Source: Planctomycetota bacterium (lineage in GTDB: Bacteria; Planctomycetota; Phycisphaerae; Phycisphaerales; SM1A02). From it: a stretch of 64,000 nt of DNA. The stretch is taken from the NCBI GenBank assembly GCA_016872915.1, contig VGYQ01000003.1, positions 1 through 64,000 of the forward strand, in the 5' to 3' direction. The number at the start of each line of letters is the position of its first letter. The first letter of the stretch is position 1. Below the pieces are notes generated by a model, which did not search any database, was not told the DNA's origin, and saw only the letters and a list, made by a program, of their open reading frames with translations. This document shows, in pieces, positions 29,421 through 38,113 of the stretch. The position numbers and the translations under genes are program-made.

Positions 29421-30794
29421 ATGCACCAGTCGATTGGCGTGGCTTTCTTGCTGCTCGGGCTCTGCTTGGATTCTGCGGTGGGTGCCGCAGCACAAGACGC
29501 ACCCATTTCGCCAGCCGAAGCGGTGGTGGATGAGGCAACACCTGATTTGCTGCCGCCAAACCGCCTCTGTCCGACAGATCGCAAGCTGCCGCGCACGATG
29601 CGATACACCATCCTGCCGCTGCACGGCGACATCATCGATCCGAGCATGAGCATCGCGATGAAGGAAGTCAACGGTCGTCACGCTCGCACGTCGAACTTCA
29701 ATGCGCTGGTGATCGACTTTGGTATCACGGGCGGTCATCAGGAGGAGACGCTCGCTCTTGCTGCGGAGATTGCGCTGATGCGCAAGCGCGTGCCGATCAT
29801 CGGTGTGCTTGGCAGTGCCATCGGCCCTGGAGCCATGCTGCCGCTGCTCTGCGACTACTTGGTGATCCTCGATCCTGCGAGTGAGAAGGTGCTGGTCGAC
29901 TGGACTCCTGGCGTTGATATGTCATCAGCGAATATCTCGGCGGATATCGGCAAGTTCTTCGAGAAGTTCCAGGCTTTCACGATCTCGCCTGAGTCGACGG
30001 GTGAAGTGATTCGAGCGATGTGCAATCCGAATCTCGACCTCTTTCTTTGGCGAACGCCCGACAACTGTTTGCGATTTGGGACGAGTGCACCCGCGGACAT
30101 CGAAACGGTAAAGCTGTCGAGTGGCACCGATGCATTGACTGGATTCTCTGGAAATCAGCTCATCACATCGGGACTCGCACTGCAAGGGCAAGGTGGCATC
30201 GACAGCGTTGGTACGGCACTTGGAGCAGAGAAATGGATCGCCGTTCCCGGTATTGGAGAGAAAATCCTGACGCAGGTGAAGTCGCGTCTCGCCATGGAGA
30301 GCAAGCAGGCGACCGAGGCTCTGCGCACAGGATTCCGTTCCGTGAAGGATGCGCGCTCCATCGTGGCTGCGATGGTGGAAGCTGAGTCGATCGCGCGCGC
30401 GAGCGATCCACGCAGGCAGCAGTACCGTCGTTCCTATTCTCGCGAGTGGACGAACGGTTCGGGGTCTCAATCCAACTCGAGTCGGTGGAGCTTCACCCGC
30501 GTCACGACCGTTGCCTGGCAGAAGAATGTGGACGCATCGATCACGGCATGGCAGACGGTATTGAACATGTATACGCAAGCTTCCACCGCCACAAGCCAAG
30601 CACGACTCATCGCACAGAAGTTGGCGGAGTCAGACTCCGCCAAGATCGACCCGGAGTTGCGTGGCGAGATCACCGCGCTGCAGGCGGAGGTCGATGCTCT
30701 CTTGCAGCAGGGACCGATGCTCGATGTCAAGGGGAACAGCGCGCGGCAGGAGATCGAGTGGCTGCGTGCGAATCGCAACAGCCCTGTGTTCTGA
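29421..30794 (+). CDS. Exported protein of unknown function, possibly crotonase/ClpP fold
   Basis: A protein of 457 residues with a signal peptide (IGVAFLLLGLCLDSAVGAAAQ). Residues 65-165 read TILPLHGDI..., ALVIDFGITGGHQEETLALAAEI, VPIIGVLGSAIGPGAMLPLLCDYLVI. This follows the pattern of ClpP/NfeD-like serine peptidase folds (a beta strand, a helix, then a Gly/Ser turn before a helix), but I cannot find a convincing catalytic Ser/Lys or Ser/His/Asp set. The C-terminal 120 residues are helical and may be coiled coil. It sits between the ATPase and permease genes of the glucan importer in the opposite direction. Function unknown. Confidence 0.72.
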   Translation: MHQSIGVAFLLLGLCLDSAVGAAAQDAPISPAEAVVDEATPDLLPPNRLCPTDRKLPRTMRYTILPLHGDIIDPSMSIAMKEVNGRHARTSNFNALVIDFGITGGHQEETLALAAEIALMRKRVPIIGVLGSAIGPGAMLPLLCDYLVILDPASEKVLVDWTPGVDMSSANISADIGKFFEKFQAFTISPESTGEVIRAMCNPNLDLFLWRTPDNCLRFGTSAPADIETVKLSSGTDALTGFSGNQLITSGLALQGQGGIDSVGTALGAEKWIAVPGIGEKILTQVKSRLAMESKQATEALRTGFRSVKDARSIVAAMVEAESIARASDPRRQQYRRSYSREWTNGSGSQSNSSRWSFTRVTTVAWQKNVDASITAWQTVLNMYTQASTATSQARLIAQKLAESDSAKIDPELRGEITALQAEVDALLQQGPMLDVKGNSARQEIEWLRANRNSPVF

Positions 30795-30845
30795 TTCTTC
30801 TGTCGCGGACTCGCCTCGGATCCATGCGCTCAGTCGATTGCAGCT

Positions 30846-31715
30846 TCACCCCTTGACGGCACCCTGCGAGAGCCCCTCGACAAACTGCCGCTGCGCCGCG
30901 AGGAACAGCAGGATGCATGGCACCATCGTGACGAGGCTTGCGGCCATCAGCAGATGGACATCCTCAAGGCCGCCATATTGATTTCGAAAGGAATTGAGCG
31001 CAACGGCAAGCGTCGCCTGCTCGTCTGAATGCAGATACACCAGTGGCCCAAGGAAGTCATTCCAAACCGCGACGAATGTGAAGACCGCGCAGATGGCGTT
31101 CACTGGCTTGCAAAGCGGAAGGATGATGCGGAGCCAGATGCCAATGTGACCGTAGCCGTCGATGCGCGCGGCCTCGAAGAGCGACTCGGGAAGCTGTGCG
31201 ATGAACTGTCGATACATGAAGATGAAGAACGCGTTCCCAAAGAATGCAGGGACTGCCAGCGGTAGGAGCGAATCGATCCACCCGAGTGACCGAAAGAGCA
31301 GGAACAGCGGAATGATCGTGACTTGCCCAGGCAGCATCATGGTGCCGAGCATGATCAGAAAGAGACCCTCCCGCCCGCGGAAGCGCACGCGCGCGAACGC
31401 ATAGCCGACGAGGCTGCTTGACAGGATGGTGCCGATCACCACAAGCACGGTGACCACCACGGAATTCGCAAGCGCATTGGTGAAGCCCGACCATGGTTCT
31501 GCACCGCCCATTTCCCGCAGCGCATCTGGATAATTATGCCACTGGGGACTCGGCGGCCACAGCGTCAGGCCTGTTCCGCCCGTGATGGCCGCACCTGCGC
31601 GTTCTGGGGTCTCAAGACTGACGACCACCATCCACCAAAGCGGGAAGAGAAGCGCGGCGCCGCCGATGGTGAGGGGTAGAAACGCGAGTGATCGGGCAAG
31701 ACCACGCGCGTTCAT
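30846..31715 (-). CDS. Sugar ABC transporter permease, MalG type
   Basis: The start was chosen at the ATG at 31715, which overlaps the stop of the upstream permease fusion by 4 nt (ATGA) and gives 289 residues. Six helices are seen, with the cytoplasmic EAA loop EAARIDGYGHIGIWLRIILPL near residue 190, the docking site for the ATPase. It is the second permease half of a CUT1-family importer for oligosaccharides. With the malto-oligosaccharide enzymes next door, maltodextrins are the likely cargo. The upstream codons of the longer frame are Cys/Arg/His-rich and not credible. Confidence 0.92.
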   Translation of the reverse strand: MNARGLARSLAFLPLTIGGAALLFPLWWMVVVSLETPERAGAAITGGTGLTLWPPSPQWHNYPDALREMGGAEPWSGFTNALANSVVVTVLVVIGTILSSSLVGYAFARVRFRGREGLFLIMLGTMMLPGQVTIIPLFLLFRSLGWIDSLLPLAVPAFFGNAFFIFMYRQFIAQLPESLFEAARIDGYGHIGIWLRIILPLCKPVNAICAVFTFVAVWNDFLGPLVYLHSDEQATLAVALNSFRNQYGGLEDVHLLMAASLVTMVPCILLFLAAQRQFVEGLSQGAVKG

Positions 31716-34108
31716 TTGGCACCCCCTTCGACATGCACCCATCGATTGCTTGTACGCAGCACGATGGCGGTGAGCACAAGCACGATGACAAGCAGGATCC
31801 ACGCCAGCGCGCTTGCATATCCCATCTCGTAGAACTCAAAGCCTTGGTTGAAGATGTAGAGCACAAGAAAGCGCGTGAGATCGCCGGGCTCACCGCCTGT
31901 CATCACGAAGGACTGTGTGAAGACCTGAAAACTGGAGATGACGGCCATGATGGTGTTGAACAGAATCACCGGCGACAGCATCGGCAGCGTGACGGAGAAG
32001 AATCGGCGCAGTGGACCCGCACCATCGATCGCCGCAGCCTCGAGCAGATCCGCAGGTACCTGCTGCAATCCTGCGAGGTAAACCATCATCGTTCCGCCCA
32101 CGAACCACAGGCTCATGATGGCGAACGCGGGCGCGCCCCACACTCCGGCATCCGCACCGAACCACTCTGGTGGGACGATGCCGAGCGGCTTCAGCAGCGG
32201 CTCAAGGGCCATGTTCATCAGACCGTGATCGGAATCGAAGACCCAGCGCCAGAGCACGGAGACTCCCACCCCCGCAAGCACGCTCGGGAGGTACCACGCC
32301 GCGCGAAAGAGGTGGATGCCCCGTACCTTCGTGTTCATAAGCAGCGCTGCGAGAAGCGCCAGAATCTGACCTGTCGGGACGGCGATCAGCGCGTACCAAA
32401 GGGTGACCCGCATGCTCGTGCGGAAGCGCGCATCCGAGGTGAAGATTTGCTCGAAGTTGGCGGTTCCTGCGAAGTCTGCCTGTGCAAGTGGTGATACACC
32501 CTTCCACCGCGCGAATGCGAGGAGCAAACTCATGGCCACAGGGAATGCCATGAACAGCAGGAACCCCACGATCCACGGTGAAGCAAGCGCGTAGCCAGCC
32601 CGTTCATCTTCCCGCTCGCGACCCGTCAGCGAGCCACTTCTCAGCCGAACCATCCACACACCCGCGACGAGCACGAACAGAAGAATCGCTGCAAGACCTA
32701 TGGCATCCCACGGCATTGGCGCAAGCGATGCACCCCTCAGTGGGCTCGCGCATTCGGCGTTCCAGTCTCGCTCGAAGTTGGCGATCGCTTCCGGCAGTGG
32801 AACATCAGCCGTCTTCAGTCCTTGATCAAGGCGCGATCCCATGAGTGCCTCGAACTGCGGGTTGACAGGCCAGTCCACGATCTGCGCGACTTCCGCGGCG
32901 CGCAGATAGCCGGCATCGTTTGCAGGTGGGAGGGATGGATCCAAAAAGGCGGAACTCTCCGCGGCGGCGCGGATGGTGGGGATCGCCAGACCCAGCTTGG
33001 CGAGATCCCGCTGCGTTTGCTCGCCAGAAAGAAATCGCACGAGCCGCCAAGACTCCTCCGGATGCGCTGTCTGCGCTGAGATACTCCAAGAGACCGTCAG
33101 CACAATATTCGCTTCGGTCTTGCCGCGTGGCAGCGGTACGAAGTCCCAATCAAAGCCGCCTTGCGACGGTGGAGGGATCTTTCGGTAACTCGGTACGACC
33201 CAGCGACCGAACGGACCTGCCATGCCAACCTTCCCCGACAGGAAGACGCTTGAACCGCTTGCAATCTTGCTCTTCCCACTCGTCAGCGCGCCTCGCTCAT
33301 CATGCCTCCATCCTCGCAGACGATCGAGTGACTCGAAGACGGCGGGTTCACCCGTGCGCAGCATCTCGAATGAGGTGCCCTTGATGTCGAGCCCGTCGGT
33401 CATCAGGTACGCGCGAACCATCGCTGGCCAGGTGACGAATTCGGCTCCGGTGCAGTCGGGCAGCGTGCCAATCCGCCGTGCGGCTGCGATGAATTCGTCC
33501 CACGTCCAGTCATCTCGTGGTGGAGAGACACCTGCCTTTGCAAACAGATCCTTGTTCCAATAGAAACCGACTGTCGTGAAGTCTTTCGGGATGCCGTAGA
33601 GCGAGCCTTGCCCAGACCGTTCACCGTCAAATCGGAACGCAGCGACAGTCGCGGGATAGAAGCCGTCTAAGTCGAGTCGATCAGAGACCTTCTGCTCCAC
33701 GTCGGCCGCAAGAAAGTCATCGACGGGGAGCAGCAGTCCCAAGTCGACAAAGGATGGGACTCGCTCAGATCCAACATAGAACACATCAGGCGGATCCCCG
33801 GAAGCCATCATGGTCTGCAGCTTCGTGTAAAAGCTCCCGGCATCACCAGGGTTGATGCGCCGAACGCGAATGCCGGGATTGTCAGCGGTGAATCGTGCGA
33901 GCGCTGCCTCCACGATCGCGTCCTCCTCCTGTCCACCTTCGCCCGACCAGTGCATGACGACGATTTCGGTACGGGCATCGGTCGACAGCAACCGTCCAAG
34001 CTCGCGAATTCCAACAGTGAGAAACGCCCAAGCGATCAGGAGGACGGCGCATGCGGCGAGCAGCCATTGGAAAGTTCGTCCGACCGCGGGCACCATTCGA
34101 TGAAGCAT
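31712..34108 (-). CDS. Fused sugar-binding protein and MalF-type permease
   Basis: A protein of 798 residues joining two normally separate importer parts. A first helix (about 14-35) anchors a MalE-like solute-binding domain at about 47-445. Its traits are ALARFTADNPGIRVRRINPG, DPPDVFYVGSERV, YGIPKDFTTVGFYWNKDLFAKAG and a late ESWRLVRFLSGEQ. A second helix at about 460-485 leads to a MalF-type permease from about 505 (ASPWIVGFLLFMAFPVAMSLL), with the EAA loop EAAAIDGAGPLRRFFSVTLP near residue 720. So one binding domain is physically tied to each transporter. No frameshift or linker repeat suggests an artefact. The next gene (MalG type) overlaps by 4 nt. Confidence 0.9.
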   Translation of the reverse strand: MLHRMVPAVGRTFQWLLAACAVLLIAWAFLTVGIRELGRLLSTDARTEIVVMHWSGEGGQEEDAIVEAALARFTADNPGIRVRRINPGDAGSFYTKLQTMMASGDPPDVFYVGSERVPSFVDLGLLLPVDDFLAADVEQKVSDRLDLDGFYPATVAAFRFDGERSGQGSLYGIPKDFTTVGFYWNKDLFAKAGVSPPRDDWTWDEFIAAARRIGTLPDCTGAEFVTWPAMVRAYLMTDGLDIKGTSFEMLRTGEPAVFESLDRLRGWRHDERGALTSGKSKIASGSSVFLSGKVGMAGPFGRWVVPSYRKIPPPSQGGFDWDFVPLPRGKTEANIVLTVSWSISAQTAHPEESWRLVRFLSGEQTQRDLAKLGLAIPTIRAAAESSAFLDPSLPPANDAGYLRAAEVAQIVDWPVNPQFEALMGSRLDQGLKTADVPLPEAIANFERDWNAECASPLRGASLAPMPWDAIGLAAILLFVLVAGVWMVRLRSGSLTGREREDERAGYALASPWIVGFLLFMAFPVAMSLLLAFARWKGVSPLAQADFAGTANFEQIFTSDARFRTSMRVTLWYALIAVPTGQILALLAALLMNTKVRGIHLFRAAWYLPSVLAGVGVSVLWRWVFDSDHGLMNMALEPLLKPLGIVPPEWFGADAGVWGAPAFAIMSLWFVGGTMMVYLAGLQQVPADLLEAAAIDGAGPLRRFFSVTLPMLSPVILFNTIMAVISSFQVFTQSFVMTGGEPGDLTRFLVLYIFNQGFEFYEMGYASALAWILLVIVLVLTAIVLRTSNRWVHVEGGAK

Positions 34109-34151
34109 AGATGGGTCACAGTATTTTCAGCGATCTGCCTACACTTCCGAA

Positions 34152-36605
34152 ATGCTTTTCGCGGCGCCCTTGCGCTTGTTCTTGCCAAGTGTTGTCGCCG
34201 CTTCATGCTTGGCGGCTGCCAGTCATCAGGACGCCACCAGTCGGTCATGGCCGCCACGCGAACCGACCATCCAGTCGTCGCTCCCCAGAAACCAGTTTGC
34301 CAGTGTTCCATCGGTGGACATCCGTGAAAGCAGCGTGGGACGCTTCGACTGCACATTCGCCTATCAGCCGGTGAAGCCTGCGCGAAGCGTGTGCCTAGCC
34401 GGCTCGTTCAACAGTTGGAACATGAGCGGCACACCGCTTTCCCGCGGTGATGACGGTGTTTGGCGGGTCAAGGTGACACTTCCCGCGGGCGCGCAACTTT
34501 ATAAGTTTGTCGTGGATGGCGATCAGTGGACGGCCGATCCTCGGAACCCGTTCACGGAACTGGATGGCCATGGTGGCAAGAACAGCGTGCTGCGCCTTGG
34601 GGCTGAAGCCAATCTTGGATCGGTCCGAGCGAAGCGTGGTGATGGGAAGGTGGAGGGGGCAGCGATCCTCCATGACCCTGAGCGTGCGTCGTTCGCGCAG
34701 CGACTGCCCAGTGGCTCCGTCTTGCTCCGTGTTCGAACCCTCCGCGACGATGTCGAGGGGTGTGAACTCGCCATGCAAGGCAAGCCCCGTCAACCCATGC
34801 GTGATTCGGGGGCGGATGAAGCCTTCTCTTGGTGGGAGATTGAAGTTGCCGATAGCGGGTCGACGTTGACCTACACATTCCTCTTTTCAGATGGAGCAAA
34901 GCGCTTGAAAGACGAGCGAATCTATTCACTCAATACTGCACCGGATGCATTGTTTCGTACTCCCGCATGGGCAAAGGATGCGATCTGGTACCAGATCATG
35001 CTCGAGCGTTTTCGGGATGGTGATCCGCTCAACAATCCCGATCCCTGTCGGCCGTGGACGGGGGAGTGGTATGGGCTGAGTCCGTGGGAGGGGCAGAACG
35101 GTGCGACCTTCTTCAAGTGGGATGTCTTCTCGCGGCGCTACGGCGGCGATCTCGCTGGTCTGCGGGAGAAGCTCGGCTACTTGAAGCAGTTGGGGATCAA
35201 TGCGATCTATCTGAACCCAGTCTTTCAGGCACCGAGCCATCACAAGTACAACGCAACAAACTTTCTTCACATCGACGAGCACTTTGGCACCAAGGGCGAC
35301 TATGCCAAGGCGGAGGCAGCAGAGGATCTGCTCGATCCGCGTTCATGGCAGTGGACACCAACGGACAAGTTGTTCCTCGAAGTCCTTCGTGAGTCCAAGC
35401 GGCTTGGGATTCGAGTCATTCTGGATGGTGTCTTCAACCATGTCGGTACCTCCCATCCCGCGTTCCGGGATCTGAAGGAGAAGGGAGAACGCAGCCGATT
35501 CAAGGATTGGTTCAGCGTGCGCTCATGGGAACCCTTCGAGTACGACGGTTGGGCAGGGTTCGGAGAACTTCCCGTGTTCCGAAAGAACGAACGAGGATTC
35601 TCCTGCGACGCTGTGAAGGAGCATGTCTTTGCCGTCACACGCCGATGGATGGACCCCAACGGCGATGGTGATCCATCGGATGGCATCGACGGATGGCGTC
35701 TCGATGTGCCCAACGAGGTTGCGATGCCGTTCTGGCATGAATGGCGCGATCTCGTAAAGTCGATCAATCCCGACGCATATATCGTCGGCGAGATTTGGAA
35801 ACGCGCGGATGACTGGTTGGATGGCCGTTCATTCGACGCAGTGATGAACTATCCGTTCGCAGAGACCATGCTGCAATGGATGCGAGACAAGGAACGAAAG
35901 ATTTCGGCGAGCGAAATGGACCGGCGACTGGCAGAACTGCGGCGCGCATATCCGGCGGAAGCGACGTATGTCCTGCAGAATCTTGTCGACAGCCATGACA
36001 CGGATCGAATCGTGTCGAAGTTTCTGCATCCAGACTGCGAGTACGACAAGGGAAATCGGGAACAGGAGAATCCCAACTACAACGGCAAGAAGCCGGGACC
36101 CGAGGAGTACCGACGCGCGCGGCTTCTTGCGCTCGTGCAGATGGTGTACGTCGGCGCGCCGATGGTGTACTACGGAGACGAAGTCGGGATGTGGGGTGCC
36201 GATGATCCCACGAATCGCAAGCCGATGCTGTGGGAGGATCTGCAGCCCTACGAGCAGCCTGAGGAAAATACGGTCGATCATGAACAGTTCGACTGGTATC
36301 GCCGCGTGATCGCGCTCCGCAACGCGCATCCTGCGCTGCGGACAGGATCCTTCGAGACGGTCACCACGGATGATGCACAGGATGTCTGGGTGTTCATGCG
36401 ATCGCTGCCTGCGGAGTGTCTGCTTGTGGCGATCAATGCGTCACCGCGTGAGGCGAGACTCGATTTGTCATCTTTGCCGGTGGCAGGGCTCGGTGCGACG
36501 TGGAAAACGGTGTTCGGCGGCGAAGGCGCCTCACTCTCCGATGATGCTTTCCCACGTATCTCTGTGCCGCCATTATCGGGTCGCGTATGGGTGCTGCAGC
36601 GGTGA
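34152..36605 (+). CDS. Exported GH13 alpha-amylase/neopullulanase-type enzyme with N-terminal CBM48
   Basis: A protein of 817 residues. Leader peptide, then a glycogen-binding-type CBM48 at about 60-145 (ARSVCLAGSFNSWNMSG, YKFVVDGDQWTADP). A second beta domain follows at about 165-265, then the GH13 catalytic domain from about 275 (WAKDAIWYQIMLERFRDGD). Catalytic residues: nucleophile D518 (GWRLDVPNEV), acid/base E547 (IVGEIW) and D616 (VDSHDTDR), with GVFNHVG as the first conserved region. The layout resembles cyclomaltodextrinase/neopullulanase/maltogenic amylases. It should cut starch or pullulan outside the cytoplasm into oligosaccharides for the neighbouring importer. Confidence 0.88.
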   Translation: MLFAAPLRLFLPSVVAASCLAAASHQDATSRSWPPREPTIQSSLPRNQFASVPSVDIRESSVGRFDCTFAYQPVKPARSVCLAGSFNSWNMSGTPLSRGDDGVWRVKVTLPAGAQLYKFVVDGDQWTADPRNPFTELDGHGGKNSVLRLGAEANLGSVRAKRGDGKVEGAAILHDPERASFAQRLPSGSVLLRVRTLRDDVEGCELAMQGKPRQPMRDSGADEAFSWWEIEVADSGSTLTYTFLFSDGAKRLKDERIYSLNTAPDALFRTPAWAKDAIWYQIMLERFRDGDPLNNPDPCRPWTGEWYGLSPWEGQNGATFFKWDVFSRRYGGDLAGLREKLGYLKQLGINAIYLNPVFQAPSHHKYNATNFLHIDEHFGTKGDYAKAEAAEDLLDPRSWQWTPTDKLFLEVLRESKRLGIRVILDGVFNHVGTSHPAFRDLKEKGERSRFKDWFSVRSWEPFEYDGWAGFGELPVFRKNERGFSCDAVKEHVFAVTRRWMDPNGDGDPSDGIDGWRLDVPNEVAMPFWHEWRDLVKSINPDAYIVGEIWKRADDWLDGRSFDAVMNYPFAETMLQWMRDKERKISASEMDRRLAELRRAYPAEATYVLQNLVDSHDTDRIVSKFLHPDCEYDKGNREQENPNYNGKKPGPEEYRRARLLALVQMVYVGAPMVYYGDEVGMWGADDPTNRKPMLWEDLQPYEQPEENTVDHEQFDWYRRVIALRNAHPALRTGSFETVTTDDAQDVWVFMRSLPAECLLVAINASPREARLDLSSLPVAGLGATWKTVFGGEGASLSDDAFPRISVPPLSGRVWVLQR

Positions 36606-38056
36606 AGCAAGGCACCAACCCGATTCTTGATCGCCGCGCCTTCGGTGTACTTGCGCACATCAGCAGTCTCGATGGCGGCTGTGCCATCGGTGATGCGGGT
36701 CCGAGTGCGTTGGCGTTCATCGATTGGTGCGCAGATGCTGGCGCGGGCTGGTGGCAGATGCTGCCGGTGGGACCCGTTGGACCTGGTGAATCGCCCTATT
36801 CGAGCACATCAAGTTTCGCCGGCGAACCGCTTTTCATTTCCCTTGAGGGACTTCGCGATGACGGACTGATCTCCGCACGAGCGCTGCGTGAAGCGCGTCG
36901 AACAGCCGCGCGTCTTGGCGGGAAGGCGCTGACGGCGCGAGGGGCTCATGCCCGGTGCAACTTTGACGCTGCGCGCGCCGCGAAGGAGCCGGCCTTTCTT
37001 GAGGCATTCGAAATGTTCCGTCTCGGACGCGGGTTCGAGGGCGGCGCGTATCGAACCTTTGTGCGTCGCGAGCGGGCATGGCTTGATGGTTGGTCGCGTT
37101 ATCAGCAGGATGCCCATGGGTATCACGCCTTCCTGCAGTTTCAGTTTGATCGTCAGTGGGAACGCCTGCGCGCGCACGCTGCCCGTCGGGGTGTACGCCT
37201 CCTTGGTGATGTGCCGATCTTCGTCTCGCTTGACAGCGCAGATGTCACATCTGATCCAGGACTGTTTCGTCTCGACTCGCGTGGACGCCCGCGCGTTGTG
37301 ACAGGGGTGCCGCCCGACTGTTTTTCCGCGGACGGCCAGTTGTGGGGCCATCCACATTATCGCTGGGAGGCGCATCGTCGACAGGGCTTCGATTGGTGGT
37401 GCCGCAGACTTGGAAGCGCGTTGCGGCGTTTCGATGGTGTCCGTATTGATCACTTCGTTGGCTTTCACCACGCCTATGAGATTCCTGCACGTGCTCGAAC
37501 GGCACGCCGTGGGGTGTGGCGTCCGCAGCCAGGGCGGGAAGTGCTCGCCGCTGCACGTCGGAAGCTCGGTGCGCTCCCCCTCATCGCGGAGGATCTCGGT
37601 GCCGTCACGCCAGAGGTTGTGTCGCTTCGGAGGGCATTCCAGTTGCCGGGTATGAAGGTTCTGCACAATGCGTTCGGCGGCGATGACTCTGGGGAGCTGC
37701 CGCATCACCATCCACTGGACAGTGTGGTCTACACGGGTACGCACGATAACGAGACCACTGTGCAGTGGCTTCGCTCGCGTCGGCCCGAAGAGCGAGCACG
37801 GCTGCGCACCATCGGGGGACCCGACGCGCTTCGAGATCCTGCACAGGCGCTCATCCGAATGGCATTCGCCTCTCCGGCCCAGTTGGCTGTTGTGCCGATG
37901 CAGGATGTGCTGGGGCTTGGCGCGAGTGCTCGGATGAATGTTCCGGGTGTTGCACTGGGCAACTGGACATGGCGGATCGGATCGGACTGGTCTGCTGTGC
38001 GCCGAAGTTGTGCGGATCGACTCCGCGCTTTGGCGCAGGCGACGGGGCGTAGGTAG
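36587..38056 (+). CDS. malQ: 4-alpha-glucanotransferase (amylomaltase, GH77)
   Basis: A protein of 489 residues. GH77 signatures: GVLAHISSL, WWQMLPVGPVG..ESPYSSTSSFAGE, GDVPIFVSLDSADVTSDP, GVPPDCFSADGQLWGHPHYRWEAH. Nucleophile D288 (VRIDHFVGFHHAYEIPA) and acid/base E335 (LIAEDLGAVTPEV), and the late YTGTHDNETTVQW. It disproportionates maltodextrins in the cytoplasm, feeding the phosphorylase encoded next. The longest frame overlaps the upstream gene by 19 nt; a GTG at 36602 would give a 4-nt GTGA overlap instead. No signal peptide is present. Confidence 0.94.
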   Translation: MGAAAVKQGTNPILDRRAFGVLAHISSLDGGCAIGDAGPSALAFIDWCADAGAGWWQMLPVGPVGPGESPYSSTSSFAGEPLFISLEGLRDDGLISARALREARRTAARLGGKALTARGAHARCNFDAARAAKEPAFLEAFEMFRLGRGFEGGAYRTFVRRERAWLDGWSRYQQDAHGYHAFLQFQFDRQWERLRAHAARRGVRLLGDVPIFVSLDSADVTSDPGLFRLDSRGRPRVVTGVPPDCFSADGQLWGHPHYRWEAHRRQGFDWWCRRLGSALRRFDGVRIDHFVGFHHAYEIPARARTARRGVWRPQPGREVLAAARRKLGALPLIAEDLGAVTPEVVSLRRAFQLPGMKVLHNAFGGDDSGELPHHHPLDSVVYTGTHDNETTVQWLRSRRPEERARLRTIGGPDALRDPAQALIRMAFASPAQLAVVPMQDVLGLGASARMNVPGVALGNWTWRIGSDWSAVRRSCADRLRALAQATGRR

Positions 38057-38113
38057 TTGCGGGTTCGCAGCACCCCCCAGAAGTCATCAGAGTTGGTAGG
38101 AATACGAGGCTCC

